Shown here one piece after another: positions 51,088-60,574 of a DNA stretch of 64,000 bases. The number at the start of each line of letters is the position of its first letter. Position 1 is the stretch's first letter. The notes beneath the pieces are model-generated. The model was not told the origin of the DNA, did not search any database, and saw nothing but the letters and a program-made list of their open reading frames with translations. Both the position numbers and the translations under genes were made by a program. This DNA is from Thalassobaculum_A sp040219215 (GTDB taxonomy: Bacteria > Pseudomonadota > Alphaproteobacteria > Thalassobaculales > Thalassobaculaceae): contig NZ_JAVJSX010000019.1 in NCBI RefSeq assembly GCF_040219215.1, positions 134,581 to 198,580 on the forward strand, given 5' to 3'.

Positions 51088-53307
51088 GTGAATGGCCTTG
51101 GAATAGGCAGGTACGTCCTCGGCTGGCAGCTGGTGGGACTGGCGGGTTTCCTGCTGCTCCCCTGGTATGCGGTCGAGGACGGATTCTGGGGATTCGGCTG
51201 GCTGTTCGACGGCTATCCGTTCGACCCGGACTATGCGCCGGCGATCGTACTGCTGCTGCAGGGAGCCAAGCCCTGGCTGTGGCCGATCGCCGGGTTCCTG
51301 CTGTTGCCGGCGCTGGCGCTGGGCCGGCCCAGCACCGAACGCTTCACGCAGAACGTACTGCTGCTGGTCGGCGGGCTGGGTGTCGCCTACATCCTCGCCC
51401 AGGGCTTCACGGTCGGGCTGCGCGGCTGGAACGCCGGGTTCCTGGAGGCGTGGTACGGTCCGCTCGGTGACCGGCAGTTCGGCATGGGCTACGGCGCCCT
51501 GCTGGCCGGAACCGGCCTGTTCTTCCTGTTCACCCTCGGCTGCGCCGCCCGCGGCGCGGTGAACGGCGACGGCTTCGTGGTCGGGTCGATCGGCCTGATC
51601 GTCATGGTCGTCGCCCTTTTCATATTCTTCCCGGTCGCCCGCATCCTGATCAGCGCGCTGCAGACCAACGAGGGGCTGTTCTCGGTTGCCGCGCTCCTCG
51701 ACAAGCTGCTGACCGGCAAGATCTGGGGTCTGGACTGCGTCTACAGCCACCGGGCGTGTGGCGTCGCCTGGAACTCGCTGGCGCTGGCCATCGCGGTCGG
51801 CGCCGGAACCACTCTGCTGGGGCTGGCCTTCGCCCTGGTGGTGACGCGCACCCGGTTCCCGGCCAAGCGGTTGTTCCGCGGCCTGACCGTGCTGCCGATC
51901 ATCACTCCGCCCTTCGTCATCGGCCTTGCCCTGATCCTGCTGTTCGGCCAGTCGGGCGCGATCACCCAGTTTCTGGAAGCCGCGTTCGGCATACCGGCCA
52001 GCCGCTGGCTGTACGGGTTCAGCGGGGTCTGGCTCGCCCAGATGCTGGCGTTCACGCCGATCGCGTTCCTGGTGCTGATCGGCGTGGTCGAGGGGGTCAG
52101 CCCGTCGGTCGAGGAGGCTGCCCAAACCCTGCGGGCCGACGCCTGGACGACCCTGCGCACCGTGTCGCTGCCGCTGATGCGGCCGGGCCTCGCCAACGCC
52201 TTCCTGCTCGGGTTCATCGAGAGCATGGCCGATTTCGGCAACCCGATGGTGCTGGGCGGCAATTTCAACGTGCTGTCGACCGAGATCTTCTTCGCCATCG
52301 TCGGCGCGCAGTACGACCAGGGCCGCGCCTCGGTGCTTGCCCTCGTGCTGCTGTTCTTCACCCTGCTGGCGTTCTACGCGCAGCGCCGCTGGCTCGGCCG
52401 CAAGTCCTACACCTCGGTCACCGGCAAGGGCGATGCCGGGATCGCGGTGCCCCTTCCCGGCCGGTTCGCCGCGGTGATCTTCGGAGTGACCATCCCGTGG
52501 GCGGTGATGACCGCGGTGATCTACACCACCATCCTGTTCGGCGGCTTCGTGAACCTCTGGGGCCTCGACCATACCCTGACCCTGCGCCACTACATCGACG
52601 CGTTCGGGATTACGGTCGGCGACCACGGGCTGGTGTGGAGCGGCGGGGCCTGGAACTCGTTCTTCACGACCATCGCGATCTCGGCGATCTCGGCGCCGCT
52701 GACCGCCGCCATCGGCCTGCTGACCGCCTATCTGCTGGTGCGCCAGCGCTTCCTCGGCAAGCAGGCGTTCGAGTTCGGAACCATGCTGAGCTTCGCCATC
52801 CCCGGCACAGTGATCGGCGTCAGCTACGTGCTGGCGTTCAACGTACCGCCGCTGGAGCTGACCGGCACCGGGATCATCCTGGTGATCTCGTTCGTGTTCA
52901 GGAACATGCCGGTCGGGGTGCGGGCCGGCATCGCCTCGATGAGCCAGCTCGACTCCAGCCTGGACGAAGCGTCGCTGACCCTGGGTGCCAGCAGTTGGCA
53001 GACCATCCGACGGGTCGTGCTGCCGCTGATGCGTCCGGCCATCCTGGCGGCGCTGGTCTACAGCTTCGTGCGGGCGATGACCGCGATCAGCGCCGTGATC
53101 TTCCTGGTCAGCGCCGAGTACGACATGGCAACCGCCTACATCCTCGGCCGGGTTGAGAACAATGACTACGGCCTGTCGATCGCCTATTCCTCGGTGCTGA
53201 TCGTCATCATGTTCGCGGCCATCCTGCTCCTGCAGCTGCTGGTCGGCGAACGCCGCCTCGGCCGCCGCAGCGCCGCCAAACTGGAAATCGGAGGACAACC
53301 CGCATGA
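51088..53307 (+). CDS. Fused FbpB-type ABC transporter permease
   Basis: 739 residues holding two permease halves, each with an EAA loop: VEEAAQTLRADAWTTLRTVSLPLMRPGL in half one and LDEASLTLGASSWQTIRRVVLPLMRP in half two. About 12-14 TM helices, plus an unusually long first region of ~190 residues. This is the one-gene equivalent of a heterodimer, common in FbpB. Inner membrane; works with the neighbouring binding protein and ATPase. Confidence 0.92.
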   Translation: MNGLGIGRYVLGWQLVGLAGFLLLPWYAVEDGFWGFGWLFDGYPFDPDYAPAIVLLLQGAKPWLWPIAGFLLLPALALGRPSTERFTQNVLLLVGGLGVAYILAQGFTVGLRGWNAGFLEAWYGPLGDRQFGMGYGALLAGTGLFFLFTLGCAARGAVNGDGFVVGSIGLIVMVVALFIFFPVARILISALQTNEGLFSVAALLDKLLTGKIWGLDCVYSHRACGVAWNSLALAIAVGAGTTLLGLAFALVVTRTRFPAKRLFRGLTVLPIITPPFVIGLALILLFGQSGAITQFLEAAFGIPASRWLYGFSGVWLAQMLAFTPIAFLVLIGVVEGVSPSVEEAAQTLRADAWTTLRTVSLPLMRPGLANAFLLGFIESMADFGNPMVLGGNFNVLSTEIFFAIVGAQYDQGRASVLALVLLFFTLLAFYAQRRWLGRKSYTSVTGKGDAGIAVPLPGRFAAVIFGVTIPWAVMTAVIYTTILFGGFVNLWGLDHTLTLRHYIDAFGITVGDHGLVWSGGAWNSFFTTIAISAISAPLTAAIGLLTAYLLVRQRFLGKQAFEFGTMLSFAIPGTVIGVSYVLAFNVPPLELTGTGIILVISFVFRNMPVGVRAGIASMSQLDSSLDEASLTLGASSWQTIRRVVLPLMRPAILAALVYSFVRAMTAISAVIFLVSAEYDMATAYILGRVENNDYGLSIAYSSVLIVIMFAAILLLQLLVGERRLGRRSAAKLEIGGQPA

Positions 53308-54377
53308 CGGTCTCGTTCGGCGGCCGCGCCAGCTCCGTCCGGTTCGAAGGCGTGACCAAGGCATTCGGCGAGGTGGTGGCGGTCAACGCCATCTCCTTTT
53401 TGGTCGAGGCCGGCTCCCTGGCCACCCTGCTCGGCCCCAGTGGTTGCGGGAAGACCACCACCCTGCGGCTGGTCGCCGGCCTGGAACTGGCGACGGCGGG
53501 ACGCATCCTGATCGGCGACGACGATGTCACCGGCCTGCCGGCCACCCGGCGCGACGTATCGATGGTGTTCCAGTCCTACGCCCTGTTCCCGCACATGACC
53601 GTCATCGAGAACGTCGCCTATGGCTTCGTTGTGTCGGGCACGCCCAAGGCCGAGGCGCACGCCAAGGCCGAGTTGGGCCTGGAACTGGTCGGGTTGAAAG
53701 GCTACGGCCCGCGCCTGCCGAGCGAGTTGTCCGGCGGCCAGCAGCAGCGCGTGGCGGTGGCGCGCGCCCTGGTCCTGGAGCCCCAGGTCCTGCTGTTCGA
53801 CGAGCCGCTGTCCAACCTGGACGCCAAGCTGCGCCGCCGGGTCCGCGAGGAGATCCGCGACATCCAGCGGTCGCTCGGCCTGACCGTGGTCTACGTGACC
53901 CACGACCAGGAGGAGGCGCTGGCGGTCTCCGACAAAGTGATCGTCATGCGCAACGCCGAAATCGCCCAGGAGGGCAAGCCGCGCGAACTGTACGAGCAGC
54001 CGGTCGATCGTTTCGTCGCCGACTTCATCGGCGACGCCAACCTGATCGGTGCGGAAGTCCTGGCGGTCGACGGTCCCGATGCCCGCGTGTCGATCGGTGG
54101 GGTTGAGGTTCAGGTGCCTAGCCGAGGACTGTCGATCGGGCCTGTACAGACCGCGATCCGACCTGAATCGGTGCTGCTCGACGACCAGGGCCTCGAGGGT
54201 CTCGCCGGAACCGTGCTCAAGGCCGCCTATCTGGGCAAGCACATGGAATACACCGTCGACTCGCCGGTCGGCGAACTGTTCGTGGTGGACGAACGGGTCC
54301 ACGCCCCACGAGCGCCGGGCACCGGCGTGACGATCCGGTTCGGTGACCGGATCGCCCTGATTCCACAGGAAGGCTAG
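53304..54377 (+). CDS. ABC transporter ATP-binding protein (FbpC/PotA type)
   Basis: 357 residues: Walker A LLGPSGCGKTTTLRLVAG, Q-loop VFQSYALFPHMTVIENVAYGF, signature LSGGQQQRVAVARAL, Walker B VLLFDEPLSNLDAKLRR, and a C-terminal TOBE region (IRPESVLLDDQGLEGLAGTVLKAAYLGKHMEYTVDSP). Coupled to the permease (ATGA). Powers the importer from the cytoplasmic side. Confidence 0.94.
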   Translation: MTVSFGGRASSVRFEGVTKAFGEVVAVNAISFLVEAGSLATLLGPSGCGKTTTLRLVAGLELATAGRILIGDDDVTGLPATRRDVSMVFQSYALFPHMTVIENVAYGFVVSGTPKAEAHAKAELGLELVGLKGYGPRLPSELSGGQQQRVAVARALVLEPQVLLFDEPLSNLDAKLRRRVREEIRDIQRSLGLTVVYVTHDQEEALAVSDKVIVMRNAEIAQEGKPRELYEQPVDRFVADFIGDANLIGAEVLAVDGPDARVSIGGVEVQVPSRGLSIGPVQTAIRPESVLLDDQGLEGLAGTVLKAAYLGKHMEYTVDSPVGELFVVDERVHAPRAPGTGVTIRFGDRIALIPQEG

Positions 54378-54411
54378 GCAACCCGGCCGTCGGAGGGTCG
54401 CGCGGTGCTCT

Positions 54412-54765
54412 TCACTCGATCGGCAGGCCGTGCATCTTCAGGAACGAAAGCTTGTCCCAATAGCCGCGCTGGAAGGCGATCCGTCCATCCTGCACCGTGA
54501 AGAACCCGCAGCCGCGCAGCCCCAGCGGGTCTCGCCATTCGAGAATCGCGACGTCGCCGGCGTCGTGGATCGCCTCGACGATGCAGGTCATGTCAGCGTT
54601 GGCGAACTCGCGCTGGAACATCGCCTGGATCGCCGCGCGACCCTCCACCGGTTGCTGCGTCACTTGGTGGTTGATCGCATCATCCCGATAGAGTTCCGCC
54701 AACCCGTCGGCATCGGCGGCGTTGAACCGCCTTACCCACTCCTCAACGACTTCCGTCGGCGTCAC
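54412..54765 (-). CDS. SnoaL/NTF2-like ester-cyclase family protein
   Basis: 117 residues from GTG 54765 (AAGGGTGAATCA before it): VVEEWVRRFNAADADGLAELYRDDAINHQVTQQPVEGRAAIQAMFQREF is the SnoaL start, and WRDPLGLRGCGFFTVQDGRIAFQRGYWDK the C-terminal strands. A longer frame runs to 55044 but has no ribosome site and duplicates the next gene's bases. It starts 4 bp after the IolG-like stop, so it is in that operon. Function unassigned. Confidence 0.83.
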   Translation of the reverse strand: MTPTEVVEEWVRRFNAADADGLAELYRDDAINHQVTQQPVEGRAAIQAMFQREFANADMTCIVEAIHDAGDVAILEWRDPLGLRGCGFFTVQDGRIAFQRGYWDKLSFLKMHGLPIE

Positions 54766-54769
54766 TGAT

Positions 54770-55765
54770 TCACCCTTGCGGCAACGGCACCGGGCGACCG
54801 GTCTCCAGCGACTGCTGGGCCGCATCAGCCAACCGAAGCGCCGCCAATCCGTCCTCGCCGGTCGGCACCGGCGGCTTGCCGGCCAGGACCGCCTCGACGA
54901 ACGCGTCCAGTTCGGCCTTGTATGCCGGACCATAGCGTTCAAGGAAGAAATGCAGGATCGGGTCCCGCGCGTACCCGGCAGCCGTGGCGATCTCGACCGT
55001 GGTGCCACGCAAGTTGTCGGCCCGCAGCATTCCCTTGGAACCATGGCACTCGATGCGCTGGTCGTAGCCGTAGGCCGCCCGGCGCGAGTTGCTGATCTGC
55101 GCCAGCCGCCCCGAGGCGGTGCGCAGACTGACCAGGGCTGTGTCTACATCGCCGGCCTCGGCGATCGCCGGGTCGACCAGGGCCGAGCCCATGGCGTGCA
55201 CCTCGACCGGCTCCTCGCCAAGCAGCCAGCGCGCCATGTCGAGATCATGGATCATCATGTCGCGGAACAGCCCGCCGCTGACCCGCACATACGCCAGCGG
55301 CGGCGGCGACGGATCGCGGCTGGCGATCGAGACGATCTCGGGTGTGCCGATGTCCCCGGTGTCCAGCCGCGCTTTCAGTGCGGCGAAGCTTGCATCGAAC
55401 CGGCGGTTGAAGCCGACCGCCAGCGGCACTCCCGCCGCCGAGGCGGCCCGGACCGCCGCAGTCGCCCTGTTGATGTCCAGGTCGATCGGCTTCTCGCACA
55501 GGATCGCCTTGCCGGCAGCCGCCGCGGCTTCGATCAACGGGGCGTGGGTGTCGGTGGAGGTCGCGATCAGCACCGCATCGATCCGGTCGGTCGCCAGCGC
55601 CTCCTCGACACTGCCGACCGTCGCCCCGTGCTGGTCGGCTAGCGTCTGAGCGGCATCATGGGCGACGTCGGCAATCAGGCCCAGCCGCGCCTTGGGATGC
55701 GCCGCGATGTTGGCAGCGTGCAGGCGTCCAATCCGGCCGGCGCCGAACAGAGCGAAGGTCAGCAT
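54770..55765 (-). CDS. iolG: Gfo/Idh/MocA oxidoreductase, inositol 2-dehydrogenase-like
   Basis: 331 residues. NAD fold LTFALFGAGRIGRLHAANIAAHP, the catalytic Lys in ILCEKPIDLDI, GFNRRFDASFAALKA and SGGLFRDMMIHDLDMARWLLGEEPVEV, all close to the IolG pattern. ATG 55765 follows GGGAGGATCG. IolG oxidises myo-inositol to scyllo-inosose; sequence alone does not exclude other cyclitols. The SnoaL-like gene follows. Confidence 0.85.
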   Translation of the reverse strand: MLTFALFGAGRIGRLHAANIAAHPKARLGLIADVAHDAAQTLADQHGATVGSVEEALATDRIDAVLIATSTDTHAPLIEAAAAAGKAILCEKPIDLDINRATAAVRAASAAGVPLAVGFNRRFDASFAALKARLDTGDIGTPEIVSIASRDPSPPPLAYVRVSGGLFRDMMIHDLDMARWLLGEEPVEVHAMGSALVDPAIAEAGDVDTALVSLRTASGRLAQISNSRRAAYGYDQRIECHGSKGMLRADNLRGTTVEIATAAGYARDPILHFFLERYGPAYKAELDAFVEAVLAGKPPVPTGEDGLAALRLADAAQQSLETGRPVPLPQG

Positions 55766-56149
55766 CGATCCTCCCGAGGGGCTCTCCGCCAGCGGCGGTG
55801 TTGTTGCGGACACAATAATGCAGCCGACGGATTGCGAACGCCACGGCGATCCGGCACTGTCTCAGCCCCGGACACTTCCACACTCGGCACTGCCGATCCG
55901 GATCCGCGCCATGATCGCCGCTGGGTGGGAACGCGCCATCGTCGAACGCCCAAGCAACCGCTTGGCGACCGACTGGACATGTCAATTTCAAAACGGATCT
56001 TGCAAATTCACCGGAATAGTCCGATATCAACACCGCTATCGTTCACTGGAAGCCACTGACCGTCTCTCGAGGCTGCCGGTCTTTCTGAACTGACCGAAAA
56101 GCCACGGCCGCAGCATATCGCGTGCGGCAACATGAGAAGGAACACGGAA
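55766..56149. other. Intergenic region before cspA
   Basis: 384 bp without a convincing gene between divergent iolG-like and cspA. Short open frames here are unsupported. The cspA side is AT-richer and contains the likely promoter plus a long untranslated leader, as cold-shock genes usually have. Confidence 0.5.
56000..56028 (+). promoter_or_regulatory. Candidate cspA promoter
   Basis: TTGCAA (56000-56005) and GATATC (56023-56028) spaced 17 bp, leaving a leader of over 110 nt before cspA. The -10 match is only partial. Confidence 0.35.
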
Positions 56150-56356
56150 ATGGCCGTTGGCACCGTGAAGTTTTTTAACACCACCAAGGGTTTCGGCTTC
56201 ATTCAGCCGGAAGACGGCAGCAAGGACGTGTTCCTGCACGTCTCCGCCGTCGAGCGCGCCGGTCTGCGCAGCCCGAATGAAGGCCAGAAGGTTCAGTACG
56301 AGATCGAGAGCGGCCGCGACGGCCGGACCTCGGCCGGGAACATCAGCTACCTCTAA
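56150..56356 (+). CDS. cspA: Cold-shock protein
   Basis: 68 residues: a single OB-fold with RNP1 KGFGFIQ and RNP2 VFLHVSAV, which bind single-stranded nucleic acid. MAVGTVKFFNTTKGFGFIQPEDG is the standard CspA start. ATG follows AAGGAACACGGAA. RNA chaperone for low temperature or growth transitions. A strong terminator closes the unit 27 bp later. Confidence 0.97.
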   Translation: MAVGTVKFFNTTKGFGFIQPEDGSKDVFLHVSAVERAGLRSPNEGQKVQYEIESGRDGRTSAGNISYL

Positions 56357-56383
56357 GTAGCTGCCTTACTGCCGAAATTGCTG

Positions 56384-56416
56384 AACCCCGCGGGTCCGCC
56401 CGCGGGGTTTCTCTTT
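56384..56416 (+). terminator. Rho-independent terminator after cspA
   Basis: AACCCCGCGGG pairs perfectly with CCCGCGGGGTT (11-bp stem, 4-nt loop), followed by TCTCTTT. The best terminator in the window. Confidence 0.9.
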
Positions 56417-56471
56417 GTGCGGCACCGACCTCCTCCACGCAGCGCCGGCCGGTCAGGACGGGGCGCCTCGA

Positions 56472-57428
56472 TCAGGGCCGCGGCACCACCACCTCCCGGC
56501 CACGCTCTTCAGGTTCGGAATCGGTGAGTTCGGCGGGAAACCCGGCTGCACGCAACTCGATCCCGCAGGCCTCCTCGTGGCGCCGAATGATCATCGACGA
56601 CCAGGCGCGCGGTCCGAACCGCGCTGCGCCGTCGCGGAATATTTCCGTCAGCAACGGGGCCACTTCCAGCGCAACCCCGGCGTTGCGGGCGACGTTCTGG
56701 AACAGCCCGACATCCTTGAGCACCAGGTCCATGGTGAAGCTGATGTTGTAGCTGCCGTTCAGGATCACCTGCGTCTCGGTCTCGTGCACGAAGGAATTGC
56801 CCGACGAAATCCGGATCGCTTCATAGGTCGTGGCGAGATCGAGCCCGGCCTTACCCGCAACCACCAGCGCTTCACCCAGCGCGACCAGATTGGCCGTCGC
56901 GAGATAGTTGGTTACCACCTTCAGTTCCGACGCCGTGCCGAGATCTCCGGTGTGCAGCACCTGTCGCCCCATCATCGTCAAGATCGGCAGCACCCGATCG
57001 AACGCCGACCGGGCACCCCCGGCGAGGATCGCGATGTTGCCGGTCGCGGCCCGATGGCATCCGCCGGATACCGGACAGTCCATGGGAACCGCGCCGAGAG
57101 CCGACACCAGCCCACCGAGCCGGCGGACCTCGTCGGCATCGGTGGTGCTCATCTCGAGCCAGATCTTGCCCGCGCTCAATCCCGCCAGAACTCCATCGTC
57201 GGCTTCGAGCACCGCGGCGCAGATCGCCGGCGACGGCAGGCAGGTGATGACAACGTCGACAGACTCCGCCAGTTGCTTGGCGCTGCCGGCCCAGGCGGCT
57301 CCGCGATCCAGGAACGGTTTGGCTGCAGCCTGATCGAGATCCCGCACCGTCAGGGCGACGCCGTTGCGCTGCAGGGTCCCCGCCAGCTTGGCACCGACAT
57401 TCCCAAGCCCGATGAACCCAACTTTCAT
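56472..57428 (-). CDS. 3-hydroxyisobutyrate dehydrogenase family reductase
   Basis: 318 residues. Dinucleotide motif MKVGFIGLGNVGAKLAGTL, DCPVSGGCHRAATGNIAILAGG (substrate loop), and ELKVVTNYLATANLVALGEALVVAGKAGLD with the catalytic Lys. The family reduces short hydroxy acids such as 3-hydroxyisobutyrate, tartronate semialdehyde. GGAGGCTGGT precedes ATG 57428. 19 bp downstream of an enolase-superfamily dehydratase, so it may act on the same sugar-acid pathway. Confidence 0.92.
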   Translation of the reverse strand: MKVGFIGLGNVGAKLAGTLQRNGVALTVRDLDQAAAKPFLDRGAAWAGSAKQLAESVDVVITCLPSPAICAAVLEADDGVLAGLSAGKIWLEMSTTDADEVRRLGGLVSALGAVPMDCPVSGGCHRAATGNIAILAGGARSAFDRVLPILTMMGRQVLHTGDLGTASELKVVTNYLATANLVALGEALVVAGKAGLDLATTYEAIRISSGNSFVHETETQVILNGSYNISFTMDLVLKDVGLFQNVARNAGVALEVAPLLTEIFRDGAARFGPRAWSSMIIRRHEEACGIELRAAGFPAELTDSEPEERGREVVVPRP

Positions 57429-57447
57429 ACCAGCCTCCGCCTTGAGG

Positions 57448-58656
57448 TCACGGAACCGGATTGCCATGCATCTCCAGGTGCAGTGCCGTCCCGTCATAGG
57501 GATTGGCCAAGGCAACCGCTTCGTTCAGCTCAACCCCCAAGCCCGGGGCGGTAGGCGGCAGGACGTACCCCTCCTCCCAGCGGATCGGGGTCTGGAGGAT
57601 CTCGGCGTGAAATCCGCCCCACGTCCGGATGCTCTCCAGGATCAGGAAGTTCGGCGAGCAGGCCGCCAACTGGATGTTGGCCGCGCCCACCACCGGGCCG
57701 CAGTACAGGTGCGGGGCAATCTGCGCGTAGCGGGTCTCGGCCATGCCGGCGATCTTCTTGGCTTCCAGCAAGCCACCGACCCGTCCCAAATTCATCTGCA
57801 GGATCGATGCAGCCCCCTGCTCCAGAACCCGAGCGAACTCGTACTTGGTGGTCAGCCGCTCGCCCGTGGAGATCGGGATCGAGGTCTGGCGCGCCACCCG
57901 GGCCATCTCCTCGGGAACCTCCGGCGGCGTCGGTTCCTCGAACCACAGCGGATCGTACGGCTCAAGCTGCTTCGCCAGACGGATCGCCCCGGACGCCGTG
58001 AACTGGCCGTGGGTGCCGAACAGCAGGTCCGCCCGCGTTCCCACCGCCTCGCGGATCGCGCGGACGAAGGCGACCGATCGGGCGATCGACTCAAGGTCCG
58101 GCTGCCGCCCGTCGAACACCGTGTAGGGTCCGGCCGGATCGAACTTCACCGCGGTGAAGCCGGCCTCGACCTCCTCGACGGCCCGTTCGGCGGCGCGCGC
58201 CGGATTGACATAGACATGGTCGGCGTCGGTGGTTTCGGGGTAGGCGCTGCCCGACTTCGGGTAGAGGTAGGTGTAGGTGCGCAGCCGTTCTTGGACGCGG
58301 CCGCCGAGCAGTTCGTAGACCGGCTGCCCGGTCTCCTTGCCGACGATGTCCCAGCACGCCATCTCAAGGCCGCTGAACACGCCCATCAGCGACACGTCCG
58401 GGCGCAGCGAGTAGCCGGTGCCATAGACCCGGCGGGTCATGGTCTCGATGCGCCGGGGGTCCTGTCCCTTTATGTGACGCTCGAACACATCCTCGATCAT
58501 GCGAACGACCGTGTGCGGACCGAAGGTCGCCACATAGACCTCGCCGAGACCCTCGACCCCGGAATCAGTGACCAGCTTGAGGAAGATGAAGTATCGGCCG
58601 CCGTGGTGCGGCGGCGGGTTGCCGACGATGAAGGTCTTCAGGTCAGTGATCTTCAT
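57448..58656 (-). CDS. Mandelate racemase/muconate lactonising (enolase-superfamily) enzyme, sugar-acid dehydratase-like
   Basis: 402 residues. N-terminal capping domain (MKITDLKTFIVGNPPPHHGGRYF) and barrel with KFDPAGPYTVF, DLLFGTHGQFT, WFEEPTPPEVP, TGERLTTKYEF, LQMNLGRVGGLLEAKKIA, AEILQTP. These are metal-site and acid/base positions of acid-sugar dehydratases (galactonate/mannonate type). ATG 58656 is set by GGAGGTTGCCC. Works as the first step of an aldonate catabolic route with the reductase next to it. Confidence 0.9.
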   Translation of the reverse strand: MKITDLKTFIVGNPPPHHGGRYFIFLKLVTDSGVEGLGEVYVATFGPHTVVRMIEDVFERHIKGQDPRRIETMTRRVYGTGYSLRPDVSLMGVFSGLEMACWDIVGKETGQPVYELLGGRVQERLRTYTYLYPKSGSAYPETTDADHVYVNPARAAERAVEEVEAGFTAVKFDPAGPYTVFDGRQPDLESIARSVAFVRAIREAVGTRADLLFGTHGQFTASGAIRLAKQLEPYDPLWFEEPTPPEVPEEMARVARQTSIPISTGERLTTKYEFARVLEQGAASILQMNLGRVGGLLEAKKIAGMAETRYAQIAPHLYCGPVVGAANIQLAACSPNFLILESIRTWGGFHAEILQTPIRWEEGYVLPPTAPGLGVELNEAVALANPYDGTALHLEMHGNPVP

Positions 58657-58816
58657 GGGCAACCTCCAGGCGCCGCCGCCTGGGTGACCGTGTTCACCGC
58701 CGGCTTGGTTCGATCACGCTAAGAGGCGCCGCTGACCGCCGACAAGCGAAATCGATCCGGCGACGCCTCCGCAGTCGCCGTCCCGGCGAAGCGGCGAACC
58801 GCCTCGCCGGTTCGTT

Positions 58817-60403
58817 TTAGCCGAACAGGCTCGACGAGTACTGGTAGGTGGTGTCGGCGTGAGCACCCAAGACACTCGCCGAGAGCCCCTGCACGCTGTT
58901 GCTGCCTTCCAGAAGGTCGATGTCCTCGTCGCCGTCCATCAGGAACAGTTGGCCCTCGCCCGGACCAAGAGCGGCGTGGTGATTGTTACCGGCCTTGATC
59001 GACACCGCCAGCAATTCATAGTCCTCGTAGTGTTGATCGACGAACCGTCCGATGTTCACGTCGTCCAAGTCGGTGATGCCGCCGTTCCAGCCGTCGATCT
59101 TAACCTTCAGGATCTCGCCGTCGTCGTCCTTCATGTAGAACACGACATTGGAGATCGCCTGCGCCTGCCCCTTCTTGTTGAAGAACTCGCCGAACTGGTC
59201 GACCGGCTCCTCGGGAACGCTGGCGATGCCCGTCACCGTCAGGTCGACGCGAGCGGTTGCGAAGCCGCCGTTGCCGTCGGCGATCTCGTACGCGAAGGTG
59301 TCGTTGGCGCTCTCGCCTTGTCCCAGCCAGTCGAAAGCGTTGTTCGGGTTGTATTCATAAGTTCCGTCGGCGCCGACCGTCACCAGCGCGCCAGAGCTCA
59401 GCGTCACAGTCGAACCGACCGCCGCCGCATCGCCGTTTACCGCTGAGACTTGAATGCTGTCGAGACGGTCGACGTCGCTATCGTTGCCGAGCAGGTTTCC
59501 GGTGATCGCCGTTGCCTCGTCGGTGACCGCGGCGTCGCCGACAGCGGTCGGATCGTCGTTCAGGCCGGTGACCTCGATGCTGAAGTCTGCCGTGTCCGAC
59601 CCGCCGTTGCCGTCGCTCACCGCTACGCTGAATGTCTGGGAGACGGTCTCGCCGACCGACAGCGAGTCGGCGCCGGTGGCGTCGAGGGCATAGCTGCCGT
59701 CGGCGTTGATGGTGACGGTGACGCCGCCGTCCAGTACGACGGTCTGCCCGATCAGGCCGGCGTTGCCGTCGACCGCCGTAACCGTAGCGCCGTCGGCGAT
59801 GCCGTTGCCGTCGAAGTCGACAGCGTCCAGGTCGCGATCATTGGCGAACAGGTTTCCGATGGCGTTGCCGTTCTCGGCCGTGACAGCCACGTCGTCGAAG
59901 GCGTCGACCGCGTAGGGCGTGAAGCCGTACAGCTTGTCCGAGGCGCTCCGATCGCCGCCCTCCTCGCCGACCGAAGTCTGTCGGACCGCAACGCCACCGA
60001 GGGCGATGTCGTCCAGGCTCAGACCGCGCAAGCTCGACGACAAGGTGAAGGTGGTGGTCTGGATGTCGTCGGCCGCCATGCCGGCGGTGCCGAACTCGAT
60101 GCCGATCTCGTAGGGCGCATTCGGCACGCCTGAAACGGTGGCACCGTTGCCGAGGTTCGTGACGCTGCCCGACTGGTCGAACTCGGTGATGTCGCTACCC
60201 GCGGCCACCAGCGAACCGAGCAGGCTGTCGTCGGCAACGTCGAGGAACAACGCGCGCAGGTCGCCGATCATACCGTCGCCGTCACCAACGTTGCTGATCG
60301 CGAACGACAGAGATCCGTCAGACTGCTCCGTAACGGTCACGGTCGCCGGCGCCATCGCGTCGTTACCGGTCTGAGTGTCGAGAGTGAAGGTTAACGATCG
60401 CAT
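58817..60403 (-). CDS. VCBS/cadherin-type Ig-like repeat protein
   Basis: 528 residues from ATG 60403 (GACGGGGGCGTGCC before it). Low basic content and many Asp/Gly/Asn, as in secreted adhesin-like proteins. Two repeats, each beginning VDAFDDVAVTAENGNAIGNLF and VGDAAVTDEATAITGNLLGNDSDVD, are Ca-binding-type Ig-like modules. No Sec signal and no RTX GGxGxD array, so export route (possibly type I) is unclear. The last ~130 residues (DDDGEILKVKIDGWNGG) form a separate unrecognised domain. Divergent from the response regulator, which may control it. Confidence 0.8.
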   Translation of the reverse strand: MRSLTFTLDTQTGNDAMAPATVTVTEQSDGSLSFAISNVGDGDGMIGDLRALFLDVADDSLLGSLVAAGSDITEFDQSGSVTNLGNGATVSGVPNAPYEIGIEFGTAGMAADDIQTTTFTLSSSLRGLSLDDIALGGVAVRQTSVGEEGGDRSASDKLYGFTPYAVDAFDDVAVTAENGNAIGNLFANDRDLDAVDFDGNGIADGATVTAVDGNAGLIGQTVVLDGGVTVTINADGSYALDATGADSLSVGETVSQTFSVAVSDGNGGSDTADFSIEVTGLNDDPTAVGDAAVTDEATAITGNLLGNDSDVDRLDSIQVSAVNGDAAAVGSTVTLSSGALVTVGADGTYEYNPNNAFDWLGQGESANDTFAYEIADGNGGFATARVDLTVTGIASVPEEPVDQFGEFFNKKGQAQAISNVVFYMKDDDGEILKVKIDGWNGGITDLDDVNIGRFVDQHYEDYELLAVSIKAGNNHHAALGPGEGQLFLMDGDEDIDLLEGSNSVQGLSASVLGAHADTTYQYSSSLFG

Positions 60404-60574
60404 GGCACGCCCCCGTCTGGCAGCGGGGTCTGGACCGGCCGTCGTACCGGACCGATGCAGCGGCGACCCCACGGTCTTACCTGCTGCTCTCCCGCAATCC
60501 CCACGGCCGAATATCCGGGTATTTAGTTAGGATTCTATGTATGAACTGTTTGGGAATTGTGTGGGGTCGGTCCG

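Noticed and set aside
51070..53364. Long minus-strand open frame across the fused permease
   Set aside because: Shadow of the clear membrane-protein gene; Gln/Arg/Asp-rich with no domain.
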